A stretch of 6,621 nt of DNA from JABDGC01 sp964466595 (GCA_964466595.1 CAYXNR010000079.1:1-6621), one strand, 5' to 3'; shown: positions 1 to 6,434, counted from the first letter of the stretch. The notes: generated from the letters alone by a model not told the origin. Numbers and translations are program-made.

Positions 1-33
1 TACCTCTCCATTTTGCCCAGTAATGGAGAGGTA
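1..33. repeat. Perfect 12-bp inverted repeat at left contig edge
   Basis: Bases 1-12 (TACCTCTCCATT) and 22-33 (AATGGAGAGGTA) are exact reverse complements separated by a 9-base loop. The left arm begins at base 1, so the palindrome may extend beyond the contig; assemblies often break in such repeats. No T-run follows on the plus strand, so it does not look like an intrinsic terminator for a gene to the left. The loop and right arm contain CCCAGTAAT (16-24), which recurs directly at 56-64. Confidence 0.8.
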
Positions 34-42
34 TAGGTTGAA

Positions 43-58
43 GACAAGATTTGACCCC
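43..58. repeat. Possible dispersed-repeat or mobile-element end motif
   Basis: The stretch GACAAGATTTGACCCC resembles, from memory only, GGGGTCA-(A/G)-(A/G)TCTTG-type motifs seen as dispersed repeats between genes in many Proteobacteria, sometimes near transposase genes. No transposase is visible. It lies next to a direct repeat (CCCAGTAAT at 16-24 and 56-64) and the edge palindrome. It could be unrelated intergenic sequence. Confidence 0.2.
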
Positions 59-68
59 AGTAATTTTA

Positions 69-97
69 TTGACTAGCTCCGCTAATCAATTTAAATT
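69..97 (+). promoter_or_regulatory. Sigma70-like promoter of the 121-1185 gene
   Basis: TTGACT at 69-74 matches five of six bases of the -35 consensus. After a 17-base spacer, TAAATT at 92-97 matches four of six of the -10 consensus. Transcription would begin near 104, giving a leader of about 17 bases that just contains the ribosome binding site at 108-113. The surrounding AT-rich sequence could hold other -10-like hexamers. Confidence 0.5.
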
Positions 98-107
98 GAA
101 TAAAAAT

Positions 108-113
108 GAGGAG
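108..113 (+). promoter_or_regulatory. Ribosome binding site fixing the start at 121
   Basis: GAGGAG lies 7 bases before the ATG at 121, which is ideal Shine-Dalgarno spacing. The in-frame ATG at 106 sits almost on top of this site, has no Shine-Dalgarno of its own, and would be nearly at the predicted transcript start. The start at 121 is therefore preferred. Confidence 0.85.
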
Positions 114-120
114 CTTCCTT

Positions 121-1185
121 ATGGCTTTTCCACAAATCGCGAAAGATAACCTGGCAGCTGCTTTATCCTTGGCTAATATATTTACCGACCCTCAGGGAAA
201 TTATCTCCCCCTCAACATACAGCTGAAAGCCCTGTCTGATATTCGGGGTTTGCTTAACTGGCAGCTTTTGAATCGCCATGCCAAACCCATATCCGGCGGA
301 TGTCCAGTTAAAAAAATATTAATATCCTATATTAATTTAGAATCTAGTGTTGATTTATTTATGCGTTACATCAATATACCAGAATGTCCTCTACAAGCTA
401 ATCTGGCTTATATCGATGATAAGCTACAAAAGCTTATTTATAATAATTTTAAAGAGAAGGTTTTGCGTCGCTCGCTTTCTCGTCCTGGTCAACCGCTCTC
501 AAGTAGTGTGGAGCTTGCCATACGCCAGCTTATTATAGAAAAAGTATTAGGCTATAGTAAAAGAGAGCCCTGGCAAGACAAGGAAGAGTGGAAAATTTTT
601 GTTGCTGAAATTGATGTGGGCATCGCTCGTTTAAGTGAGATCTATGAAAAAATTTTACAAGATTTTTATGCGCAATTTGATGATTTTAGGCAAGGCCAAC
701 TCCTTTTTCTGAAAAATTATTTTAAATGCTGCTTCTTTTTGGCGCAACTAGAACAGTGGTTAAATCAGGGTCCCTCTTTAAGATTAGCATCGGCTCTTGC
801 AGATTCCGAGATAGACAATTTTTGTCAACAATTGCTAAGGCTCGAACAAAGCTATCTTGAATTTGATCTCAGTAATCTCAATAGACAATTGCTTGCCATG
901 CAGCAAAAAAAATTAAATCAAGATCAGCAAAAAACCCTTGTTAGGGCTTTAATTCAATTAAAGCCAAAATACGATGCCTATCGGCCAGGACAAGATCGTT
1001 TAAGTCCAGAAGAGCAATTGCAAGAGTTTAGCAAGTGCTGGCCAAAACCGCAGTTTAAGCTATTGAAAACGCTCTCTCGACAGAAGCGGCCTAAAATCGA
1101 AATCGCAGGGAAGGCTTCCCAAGCTAAGAGGCAAGAACAAGCCGAGGATAAACCGCTTCATCAGAACAATTTAAATCATCGCTAA
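121..1185 (+). CDS. Hypothetical protein, 354 aa, predicted cytosolic and mainly helical
   Basis: I do not recognise this protein. It is translated from the ATG at 121; an in-frame ATG at 106 would add five residues but lacks a ribosome binding site. There is no signal peptide and no convincing membrane segment; the hydrophobic patch around residues 205-215 (KCCFFLAQLEQW) is too short and polar-flanked. Composition is rich in Leu, Gln, Lys and Glu. The middle and C-terminal half (about 225-290) looks like amphipathic helices with possible coiled coil. The last ~35 residues are charged, Gln-rich and probably disordered. It is a single gene with its own promoter and converges on the hydantoinase gene, overlapping its 3' end by 15 bases. 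A secreted effector is conceivable if the host is an intracellular Legionellales member, but nothing diagnostic is visible. The gene is real; its function is unknown. Confidence 0.85.
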   Translation: MAFPQIAKDNLAAALSLANIFTDPQGNYLPLNIQLKALSDIRGLLNWQLLNRHAKPISGGCPVKKILISYINLESSVDLFMRYINIPECPLQANLAYIDDKLQKLIYNNFKEKVLRRSLSRPGQPLSSSVELAIRQLIIEKVLGYSKREPWQDKEEWKIFVAEIDVGIARLSEIYEKILQDFYAQFDDFRQGQLLFLKNYFKCCFFLAQLEQWLNQGPSLRLASALADSEIDNFCQQLLRLEQSYLEFDLSNLNRQLLAMQQKKLNQDQQKTLVRALIQLKPKYDAYRPGQDRLSPEEQLQEFSKCWPKPQFKLLKTLSRQKRPKIEIAGKASQAKRQEQAEDKPLHQNNLNHR

Positions 1186-2685
1186 TTTACTACCTGCTAC
1201 GGTAATCAACACCCGATAAAGCGGTTTTTGCATATAATAAAGCGGTAAGATTTTTTTCTCTATGATTCGCAGCGAATCAGCAGCAGCTCCTTTTTGCACT
1301 GCCAGTGCCTTTGCTTTTTCTTCTAGTGCTTGTAAGCAGGGCTTTTTTCCCGGCTCGCCTGCAATAAGACAATCCACTTGACCAGCAACTTCAGCTAAAG
1401 CTGCTCCATAGGCATTGGCAATTTGATAATGAGGTGGGCGAATATAATTATTTTCTAATAAATTTTCAGGAATATTTTCTGAACCACCACCGACAAATAA
1501 AATAATTTGCTTACTGGGGTTGGGTATCAGCAATTGAAGCGCTTCTTTAATTTTATTCATGAATAAAGTCATAATTAGACGCGCTTCGCTGTTATTTTTA
1601 GTTTTTAAGCTTTGTCCCACATCATAAAGAGTTAAATTCGGTCCACCTCTGCTTTGGCATTGCTTAAATAGAGATGCGCCTACACTATCTGGACCAATAG
1701 AATAAGTGGATTGACGGCGACGAATGACCGAGCCACCGCCCATTGCCAAGGCTGTTAACTCAGGTGCTAATAAATGACAGGCAATACCAGCAATCGAGGT
1801 TCCTCTTAAAGAATACAAGGGAAAACCATTTTCAACTTGACCAAGATCCGTGGACGTTCCGCCAATATCGACGACGACAGCATTCTGGCAGTTTGCTAGC
1901 TTACAAGCACCGATTAAGGAATTAGTAGGGCCAGAGGCTATAGTCTTGACAGGGAATTCAAGTGCTTCATCAACCGTAAAGAGGGTGCCATTATTTTGAG
2001 TTAGCAATAATTCGCCTTGCCACCCCATGTCGGCTAAACGATTTCTTAATAAATTAAAATTCTTCCGCAATACTTTTTTTAAAGCAGCATTAATGAGTGT
2101 TGTATTTTCTCGCTCAATAAAGCCGAGACTGCCTAATTGGAAGGATAAGCTGAGTGGTATAGTGGGCCATTTACTGCGGATAAGCTCGGCCGCCAACTCT
2201 TCATCATCTGCATATAAAGGCGAAAATACACCGACAATAGCTAGTGATTCAGCACCTTCTGTCAGTAGTTCAGTAACAGCCTGGAATAATTTCTCAGAAT
2301 GAAGAGCTTGAACACAATGTTTATTGTATTCTCTTCCACCGCCAAGCGTTCGATAACTCGCTAGAATGGTCTTTCGGTAAACTTCAGGCCAAAAATAGGC
2401 AGGCGGGAAATCAGGAGTATGGCCGGCTAAGCGAAGCAAGCCTACTTTATAAAGTGACTTTAATTCTAGTAAGCTATTCATCGCAAGTGTGGTTCCGAGG
2501 TGTATAACAGCAAGATCGGAAAGTACAAGGCCAGAAGTTAGGCTTAATTCTTGAAGACCACGAATAAGTGTTGTGATTAATTCACCACTTGCTAATTGTT
2601 TATAACTAGCCACGAGACAATTTTGCTTATCTAATAAGGCATAATCAATATGGGTGCCACCGACATCAATTCCTAATTTATACAT
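1171..2685 (-). CDS. Hydantoinase/oxoprolinase family protein (HyuA-like, short form)
   Basis: An ASKHA-fold protein of the hydantoinase A/oxoprolinase family, whose members use ATP to open hydantoin or 5-oxoproline rings in the cytoplasm. The N-terminal Hydant_A_N part shows phosphate-1 IDVGGTHIDYALLD (6-19) and GTTLAMNSLLE (64-74), the family's GTT-A-N-LLE motif. The hydantoinase A part shows SGPTNSLIGA (251-260), phosphate-2 VVDIGGTSTDLG (271-282), AMGGGSVIR (314-322), GPDSVGA (331-337), VGGGSENIP (398-406) and a C-terminal ANAYGAAL (423-430). At 504 aa it lacks the extra C-terminal region of ~650-700 aa HyuA proteins. As I recall, this shorter form is the one found beside DUF917 genes. 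There is no HyuB gene nearby. The ATG at 2685 has AGAGGT seven bases upstream and overlaps the preceding gene by 8 bases, implying translational coupling. Its 3' end overlaps the convergent gene. Family is confident; substrate is not. Confidence 0.9.
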   Translation of the reverse strand: MYKLGIDVGGTHIDYALLDKQNCLVASYKQLASGELITTLIRGLQELSLTSGLVLSDLAVIHLGTTLAMNSLLELKSLYKVGLLRLAGHTPDFPPAYFWPEVYRKTILASYRTLGGGREYNKHCVQALHSEKLFQAVTELLTEGAESLAIVGVFSPLYADDEELAAELIRSKWPTIPLSLSFQLGSLGFIERENTTLINAALKKVLRKNFNLLRNRLADMGWQGELLLTQNNGTLFTVDEALEFPVKTIASGPTNSLIGACKLANCQNAVVVDIGGTSTDLGQVENGFPLYSLRGTSIAGIACHLLAPELTALAMGGGSVIRRRQSTYSIGPDSVGASLFKQCQSRGGPNLTLYDVGQSLKTKNNSEARLIMTLFMNKIKEALQLLIPNPSKQIILFVGGGSENIPENLLENNYIRPPHYQIANAYGAALAEVAGQVDCLIAGEPGKKPCLQALEEKAKALAVQKGAAADSLRIIEKKILPLYYMQKPLYRVLITVAGSKLAMI

Positions 2686-4987
2686 AAGCTTGACCTCTTT
2701 GCGTATATCTTAAGCCAAAAACGTCTATGTTTACTTCAGCATATGCGCGCGGTTCATTCCAAAAATCAGGCGCCGGCAAAGCAAAAACCTCTACTCTTAA
2801 ACCATAGCGGAGAGACTCTGAAGTAAGCGGTTGGCCGGAGCGGGATTCTAGAAGGGTAATGAGCTCTGGGCTCGCTGCCAAGATTTTTTCCTGATGCTCT
2901 TCTTGAACCAATAAATATTCGTTTTGATAAAATACTTGTATGGTTTGAGTCGCCATTTTGATGAGTGCATAGCCTGTTAAAAAACCGTCTTCTAGGCTAT
3001 GACAGATTTCGGTGAGTATCCCTTCGCCTATTTTTCGAGCTTGGGTAAGTTCAGCAAAATGAGCTCTATCGCGAGAAGCGTTTTGTAAAAGATGGCCGAG
3101 TTGCAGGGCCCGCGTCAAACTATCTGGAATAAGATAATCAGAATGCTCTTTTGCCTCAAAAAGAAAGGTGGCAATGACTGCGCTGCTTCCGTATTGAATA
3201 GTAATTTCTCTGGCCTTGGTTTCTAAATTATTTAAGCAGCTCGTTTCAAAACTCGTACAGTTGCCAAAAGGGCTGGCTAGATAAGTTATTTGTTGATGCT
3301 TTCCTAAAACAGCCGGTTTACACATCTGTAATTTTGGGAAGGCTCGTCCGATGAGATCAGCATCTAATACGGCTAAGCCTGTTTGAGCGGCTAACATAAA
3401 AGGTGTGAGGGCATTGCAACCGCCAATTTCTGCTGGCATGAGTACAAGCTTGCGTCCAGGATTATTTTTGCGTATCGCATTTAATAATTCCAAAAACATA
3501 ATTGAATTAGGAAGACGCTCTAAGCTAATCAGCGGTGCGCCAATCAAGGCAAGTGGAACAACGAGGGCATCTTGCGGTAAATTATCTTGTTGAATAATTT
3601 TAACGGGTCCATTTTTATTCAACAAGTAATGCAAGGGTCCGTATAAAATACTGGGATCGCCACCGCCGCCAGAGCCAAGAAGTGTGGCTCCGAGACTCAG
3701 GGTGGCTAAATTATCTTTATTTAATTGGCTTACCGCGTCGCAACAATCCTTCCTGGTAAGAAGGGTTTCAGGACTAGCTTGCTGCCTGTCGTTTAACTTG
3801 GGGATTTCACGACTGTGTTTTAAACGCTTTTGTAAGCCTAACAAGGCACAGTAAGAACCCATCATCAGACAGGACAAAAAGGCTAGATCTACAAATAAAT
3901 CATTGAAGAGGCTAAACTTCAATAATTGGGCGCCACCTGCATAAGTCAAGACAATAATGAAAATAGTCTGGTACCAGCGCTTTTGAGCGGAAGCAGGCTC
4001 TGGCATCCTTTTTCCTTCGAAACCGACATATATTAAAATCATAAGAGTAATGATTTCAGCATTTAAATTCATCATTTCTAAGAACGGAGAAAAATGCTGC
4101 TCTAAATTAATCAGGGCAAATAGGGCAGAGGTGCATGAGAGAGCTAGCAATACTTTTGAATATGATAAACCAAAAAGACGAGTGATCGTCATCGTTGCGG
4201 AATATAGATTCAAACAGCTACTGAATAAGCCTGAGAGTAGAAGAAAGCTGAGCGTTGGCAGGCTAAAGCTTTGGATTAAGCTATTAATCCAACTCGCCTG
4301 ATTAAGCTTATGAAGCGCGAGATAAATTCCAAGTCCTTCTATGAGAGGAAGTGCTATTAAAAAGAGCAAGACAATAGAGATGAGGGCATCTTTTGCTGTA
4401 GCCGCATGACGAAAAAAGGTGGGAAGATCAAAAACCAAGCCACTACCTGCGATCATGACCAGAACAAGGCCGCGTTTAAAGGATTCATTTCCAAGGAAGA
4501 CAGGCAGCGCTTTTTGCTCGGGTAGGGAAAAGAGCAAATAGCTTAGACTAGCGACTAAGAAAGGTAAAATGATTACATTAAGTCGTCCTAAGAAAGATAA
4601 ATCTTTAGAGGTTAAATAATAAATACTGCTAGCAGCCAAGAGCACCGTTACAACAGGCTGGTGTGTAGCAGCTGCCAGCAGATGTAGCTGAATAGCTGAC
4701 CAACCCATCAAACTAAGCACAAGGCCGGCCGCGCAAATAAAAGTACCGCTTTTGCCAAATAAAGTTTCTGCCAATTCAATGGTAAGCCCTTTGCGATGAT
4801 GAATCGTTCGTAGATAAAAGAGGGCTAGACTGAATAAGCCTATATTTCCTAGAATGATTTGCGAAAAACCAGTGAGTGAAGAATAATGCTGGCCCAGATA
4901 GTAGCCAATCATGATGACTGGCAAAGAGAGGGCGCCACTCAGCTGCAAACCACTGAGGGTAGACCAGGATTGATTTAATAATTTCAT
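2678..4987 (-). CDS. Fusion of NCS1-type permease and DUF917/S-Me-THD domain
   Basis: A 769-aa two-part protein. Residues ~1-385 form a polytopic membrane domain with about 12 hydrophobic segments by eye (near 15-33, 40-59, 81-106, 111-126, 137-154, 171-191, 201-224, 243-262, 278-297, 307-323, 341-358, 364-384). CodB-like NCS1 features include SGALSLPVIMIGYYLG near the start and HRKGLTIELAETLFGKSG then MGWSAIQ (64-100). A polar linker (~386-412) leads to a DUF917 domain (~413-769): glycine loop LLGSGGGGDPS (436-446), AEIGGCNALTP (519-529), LDADLIGRAFPKLQM (541-555), and the C-terminal pattern SGQPLTSESLRYGLRVEVFALPAP (717-740). The usual free DUF917 protein is ~360 aa, so this half is full length. 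Twelve membrane segments would keep it cytoplasmic. The family was renamed S-methyl thiohydantoin desulfurase. Inferred role: import a (thio)hydantoin-like ring and process it for the coupled HyuA-like enzyme. AAGGA lies ~8 bases before the ATG. One uninterrupted frame supports a true fusion. Confidence 0.88.
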   Translation of the reverse strand: MKLLNQSWSTLSGLQLSGALSLPVIMIGYYLGQHYSSLTGFSQIILGNIGLFSLALFYLRTIHHRKGLTIELAETLFGKSGTFICAAGLVLSLMGWSAIQLHLLAAATHQPVVTVLLAASSIYYLTSKDLSFLGRLNVIILPFLVASLSYLLFSLPEQKALPVFLGNESFKRGLVLVMIAGSGLVFDLPTFFRHAATAKDALISIVLLFLIALPLIEGLGIYLALHKLNQASWINSLIQSFSLPTLSFLLLSGLFSSCLNLYSATMTITRLFGLSYSKVLLALSCTSALFALINLEQHFSPFLEMMNLNAEIITLMILIYVGFEGKRMPEPASAQKRWYQTIFIIVLTYAGGAQLLKFSLFNDLFVDLAFLSCLMMGSYCALLGLQKRLKHSREIPKLNDRQQASPETLLTRKDCCDAVSQLNKDNLATLSLGATLLGSGGGGDPSILYGPLHYLLNKNGPVKIIQQDNLPQDALVVPLALIGAPLISLERLPNSIMFLELLNAIRKNNPGRKLVLMPAEIGGCNALTPFMLAAQTGLAVLDADLIGRAFPKLQMCKPAVLGKHQQITYLASPFGNCTSFETSCLNNLETKAREITIQYGSSAVIATFLFEAKEHSDYLIPDSLTRALQLGHLLQNASRDRAHFAELTQARKIGEGILTEICHSLEDGFLTGYALIKMATQTIQVFYQNEYLLVQEEHQEKILAASPELITLLESRSGQPLTSESLRYGLRVEVFALPAPDFWNEPRAYAEVNIDVFGLRYTQRGQAYV

Positions 4988-5007
4988 AATGATTTTCCTT
5001 TTAAAGA

Positions 5008-5035
5008 CCCTTCGACAAGCTCAGGGCGAATGGGG
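5008..5035. repeat. CCTTCG-N4-GCTCAGG palindromic repeat at a gene junction
   Basis: The 28-base stretch begins CCCTTCGACAAGCTCAGGG and closes with CGAATGGGG, so TTCG/CGAA arms (with flanking C/G) can pair. This CCTTCG...GCTCAGG motif is a widespread dispersed bacterial repeat. The same core with a different 4-base spacer recurs at 6476-6492, and inverted at 6435-6451. It straddles the end of the 6151-5021 gene and most of the 33-base gap before the fusion gene. On the minus strand it is not followed by a convincing T-run, so it is at best a weak terminator or an mRNA 3'-end or processing element. Confidence 0.75.
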
Positions 5036-6151
5036 TTTATAAAGCTCAGGGGGGAGGGTATCGATTTCACAACTCAAGACTTCTTTTTTGATTTGTTGTA
5101 AATCTTTTTCTTGTGGAGCGAGCAAAGCGCTGCTTCGCTCGAGAAAGCCTGCTATCGCTGCACGACAAGCGCCGCGGGTTGAAGCATGCACGTGGTCGAT
5201 ACTAAAAGGTGCTTGGTTAAAAAAGCCGTACTGTCGTGCTAAGCTTGTTAATTGTTTTAATTCCCTTCTTGAGCAGGCATTCAAATTTAACTGTAAATCA
5301 GCCGGAGAACAGTCTTCGAATTTTTCTTCCTCACAATAAGAAGAGGGAGGCTCCGCTTGAAAAGCTGGTGAAGGCTTTGCTGAAGGTGGATAGGCTGGGT
5401 GAGCGGCCGCACAGAGCAAGATTAAAAAAGCCAGATCTTCTTTTTGAAAGGCTTGTAAAAAACTTGCGAAGCTAGCCTGCGTTAAGAAAGAATTAAATTC
5501 TGATTCGCTATTTTGAACCGCGCAACTGACCATATCCACGGCAAGCACTTCTTCCTGTTCTTCACATTCTCGAGGAATAAAGTGATTGAGCGTACAATCA
5601 AAACTATAAGCCAGTGATCTTGCTCCATCTAATAGCAATTGACCCTTTCTGAAGGTCAATCTTTTTAAATTGACAACTAATGGAATCGCCTCATTTGCCG
5701 CATAGTGTAACATCAGCTTCGTAGAAACATACAGGGGAAAGACGGGAATATGCTGACTGTAAGTAGGAATAGTGAAGGTGAAGATTTCTGGCTTCTCATC
5801 AAAGGCTAAGGTAGGACAAGCTGTTTGTAAAAAGGCTAGAGTAGCTTTTGCTACCTCCATTTTTTTCTGTGCTAGAAAGCTATTTTTTTTATTATTACTA
5901 GCAGAGGCAGGCAAAAAGGTGAGGGGAATTTTATGAATATCAGTTTTTTCAGAGCTAATTATTTCAAAACTATCTAGCTTTCTCGCTTGGGTTTGCGTGA
6001 GTAGATCGCAGGCTTCAAGATAAGTTTCCTCAGTTTTGCTTAGAACGGCTGTTTTGCTTTTACGTGACAGGTAAATCAGATAACAAGAACGCGTGTGGCA
6101 GGCAGTATCACTGACAAGGGGGTCGTATTGCAGTATTTGAGTAGAGCGCAT
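5021..6151 (-). CDS. Hypothetical protein, 376 aa, cysteine-rich, first gene of the cluster
   Basis: I do not recognise this protein. No signal peptide or clear membrane helix is visible; the hydrophobic stretch AFLILLCAAA (241-250) is short and runs into a Pro/Ala/Ser-rich linker (about 251-271). An acidic segment follows (CEEEKFEDC, 273-281). There are 13 cysteines spread along the chain with no clear metal-binding spacing. The N-terminal ~240 residues look like one mixed alpha/beta domain; the C-terminal ~90 residues, after the linker, look helical. AAGGAG eight bases before the ATG at 6151 makes this start secure. It is 33 bases from the downstream fusion gene, so probably co-transcribed. 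Its last four codons (PHSP) and its TGA lie inside the palindromic repeat at 5008-5035, suggesting repeat insertion altered the original C-terminus. A role in the (thio)hydantoin pathway is possible only by association. Confidence 0.85.
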   Translation of the reverse strand: MRSTQILQYDPLVSDTACHTRSCYLIYLSRKSKTAVLSKTEETYLEACDLLTQTQARKLDSFEIISSEKTDIHKIPLTFLPASASNNKKNSFLAQKKMEVAKATLAFLQTACPTLAFDEKPEIFTFTIPTYSQHIPVFPLYVSTKLMLHYAANEAIPLVVNLKRLTFRKGQLLLDGARSLAYSFDCTLNHFIPRECEEQEEVLAVDMVSCAVQNSESEFNSFLTQASFASFLQAFQKEDLAFLILLCAAAHPAYPPSAKPSPAFQAEPPSSYCEEEKFEDCSPADLQLNLNACSRRELKQLTSLARQYGFFNQAPFSIDHVHASTRGACRAAIAGFLERSSALLAPQEKDLQQIKKEVLSCEIDTLPPELYKPHSP

Positions 6152-6251
6152 TGTATAGTCTCCTTCGCGGAATAATTGACCGAAAATATTGAAAAGTGGT
6201 GAAGCTGTGAGATGAGCGCCAATGCCAATGATGGAGATGTAAATGCAACAT
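6108..6251 (-). CDS. Candidate small ORF or leader peptide, His/Trp-rich, 47 aa
   Basis: An ATG at 6251 is preceded by AAGAGG with 7-base spacing, a better ribosome binding site than chance would usually give. The product begins MLHLHLHHWHWR: five His and two Trp in the first twelve residues, unlike the neighbouring proteins but like amino-acid-sensing leader peptides. It ends 44 bases inside the next gene in another reading frame, so its translation would cross the ribosome binding site and start of that gene. I see no GC-rich terminator plus T-run between this ORF and the gene, so classic transcription attenuation is not supported. Translational control through ribosome passage or stalling is possible. 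The C-terminal half may be meaningless sequence. Confidence 0.35.
   Translation of the reverse strand: MLHLHLHHWHWRSSHSFTTFQYFRSIIPRRRLYNALYSNTAIRPPCQ
6160..6165 (-). promoter_or_regulatory. Ribosome binding site of the 376-aa gene
   Basis: On the minus strand AAGGAG lies 8 bases before the ATG at 6151. It lies within the overlapping candidate small ORF, so ribosomes translating that ORF would pass over it. Confidence 0.8.
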
Positions 6252-6258
6252 AGAATTT

Positions 6259-6264
6259 CCTCTT
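6259..6264 (-). promoter_or_regulatory. Ribosome binding site of the candidate His-rich leader
   Basis: On the minus strand AAGAGG, followed by AAA, sits 7 bases before the ATG at 6251. It supports translation starting here even though no long unique gene begins at this position. Confidence 0.45.
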
Positions 6265-6277
6265 GTTATGAAAAATG

Positions 6278-6313
6278 AATAAAGAAAAGCCGGTTTATCT
6301 GAGATAAGCCGGC
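6278..6313 (-). terminator. Intrinsic terminator-like hairpin, minus strand
   Basis: Arms at 6289-6300 and 6302-6313 (GCCGGCTTATCT / AGATAAACCGGC read on the minus strand) pair over 12 bases with one G-T/A-C type mismatch, with the innermost pairs opening into the loop. On the minus strand the hairpin is followed directly by TTTTCTTTATTC. There is no T-run on the plus-strand side, so the direction is minus. It may end a gene lying to the right of the contig. Alternatively, because it is only ~27 bases before the ribosome binding site of the candidate leader, it may act as a 5'-leader element of the cluster. I see no convincing promoter between the hairpin and 6151. Confidence 0.7.
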
Positions 6314-6329
6314 CTTGAATTTGAACGTA

Positions 6330-6434
6330 CCTGAGTGCAGCAGCTGTCATCCTGAGCGCAGCAGCTGTCATCCTGAGCAAAGCAGCTGTTATCCTGAGCA
6401 AAGCAGCTGTTATCCCGAGCAAAGCAACTGTCAT
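6330..6434. repeat. Five 21-bp tandem repeats
   Basis: Five head-to-tail 21-base units at 6330-6350, 6351-6371, 6372-6392, 6393-6413 and 6414-6434. Each follows the pattern CCTGAGC-(GC/AA)A-GCAGCTGTCAT with a few substitutions. A sixth unit begins at 6435 but becomes the left arm of the inverted repeat. The units look like expanded halves of the CCTGAGC-N4-CGAAGG repeat. Because 21 is a multiple of 3, all frames across the array stay open and give spurious 7-residue repeat peptides. Confidence 0.9.

Noticed and set aside
347..538. 63-codon plus-strand frame inside the first gene
   Set aside because: Overlaps a well-supported gene in another frame, with no ribosome binding site and a random-looking product.
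1108..1120. GGGAAGGCTTCCC palindrome as a terminator for the minus-strand cluster
   Set aside because: The stem has only 5-6 pairs, and the minus strand continues TGCGATTTCG rather than a T-run; it is coding sequence of the convergent gene.
1216..1246. Direct repeat ATAAAGCGGT (1216-1225 and 1237-1246)
   Set aside because: It encodes the repeated residues PLY near the hydantoinase C-terminus; two 10-base copies in coding sequence are not enough to call an element.
2027..2302. 91-codon plus-strand frame opposite the hydantoinase gene
   Set aside because: Antisense to conserved HyuA motifs in a clear coding frame; a shadow without initiation signals.
5116..5140. Imperfect palindrome GAGCGAGCAAAGC...TGCTTCGCTC within the 376-aa gene as another repeat copy
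   Set aside because: It resembles the CCTTCG family only in GCTTCGCTC, lacks the GCTCAGG half, and is in frame coding sequence, so chance is likelier.
6108..6434. A 108-codon minus-strand frame from 6434 with repeats such as LLRMTAA
   Set aside because: Its N-terminal part is only the 21-bp tandem array, which is open in all frames because 21 is a multiple of three, and no ribosome binding site precedes 6434. Only the ATG at 6251 within it has initiation signals.
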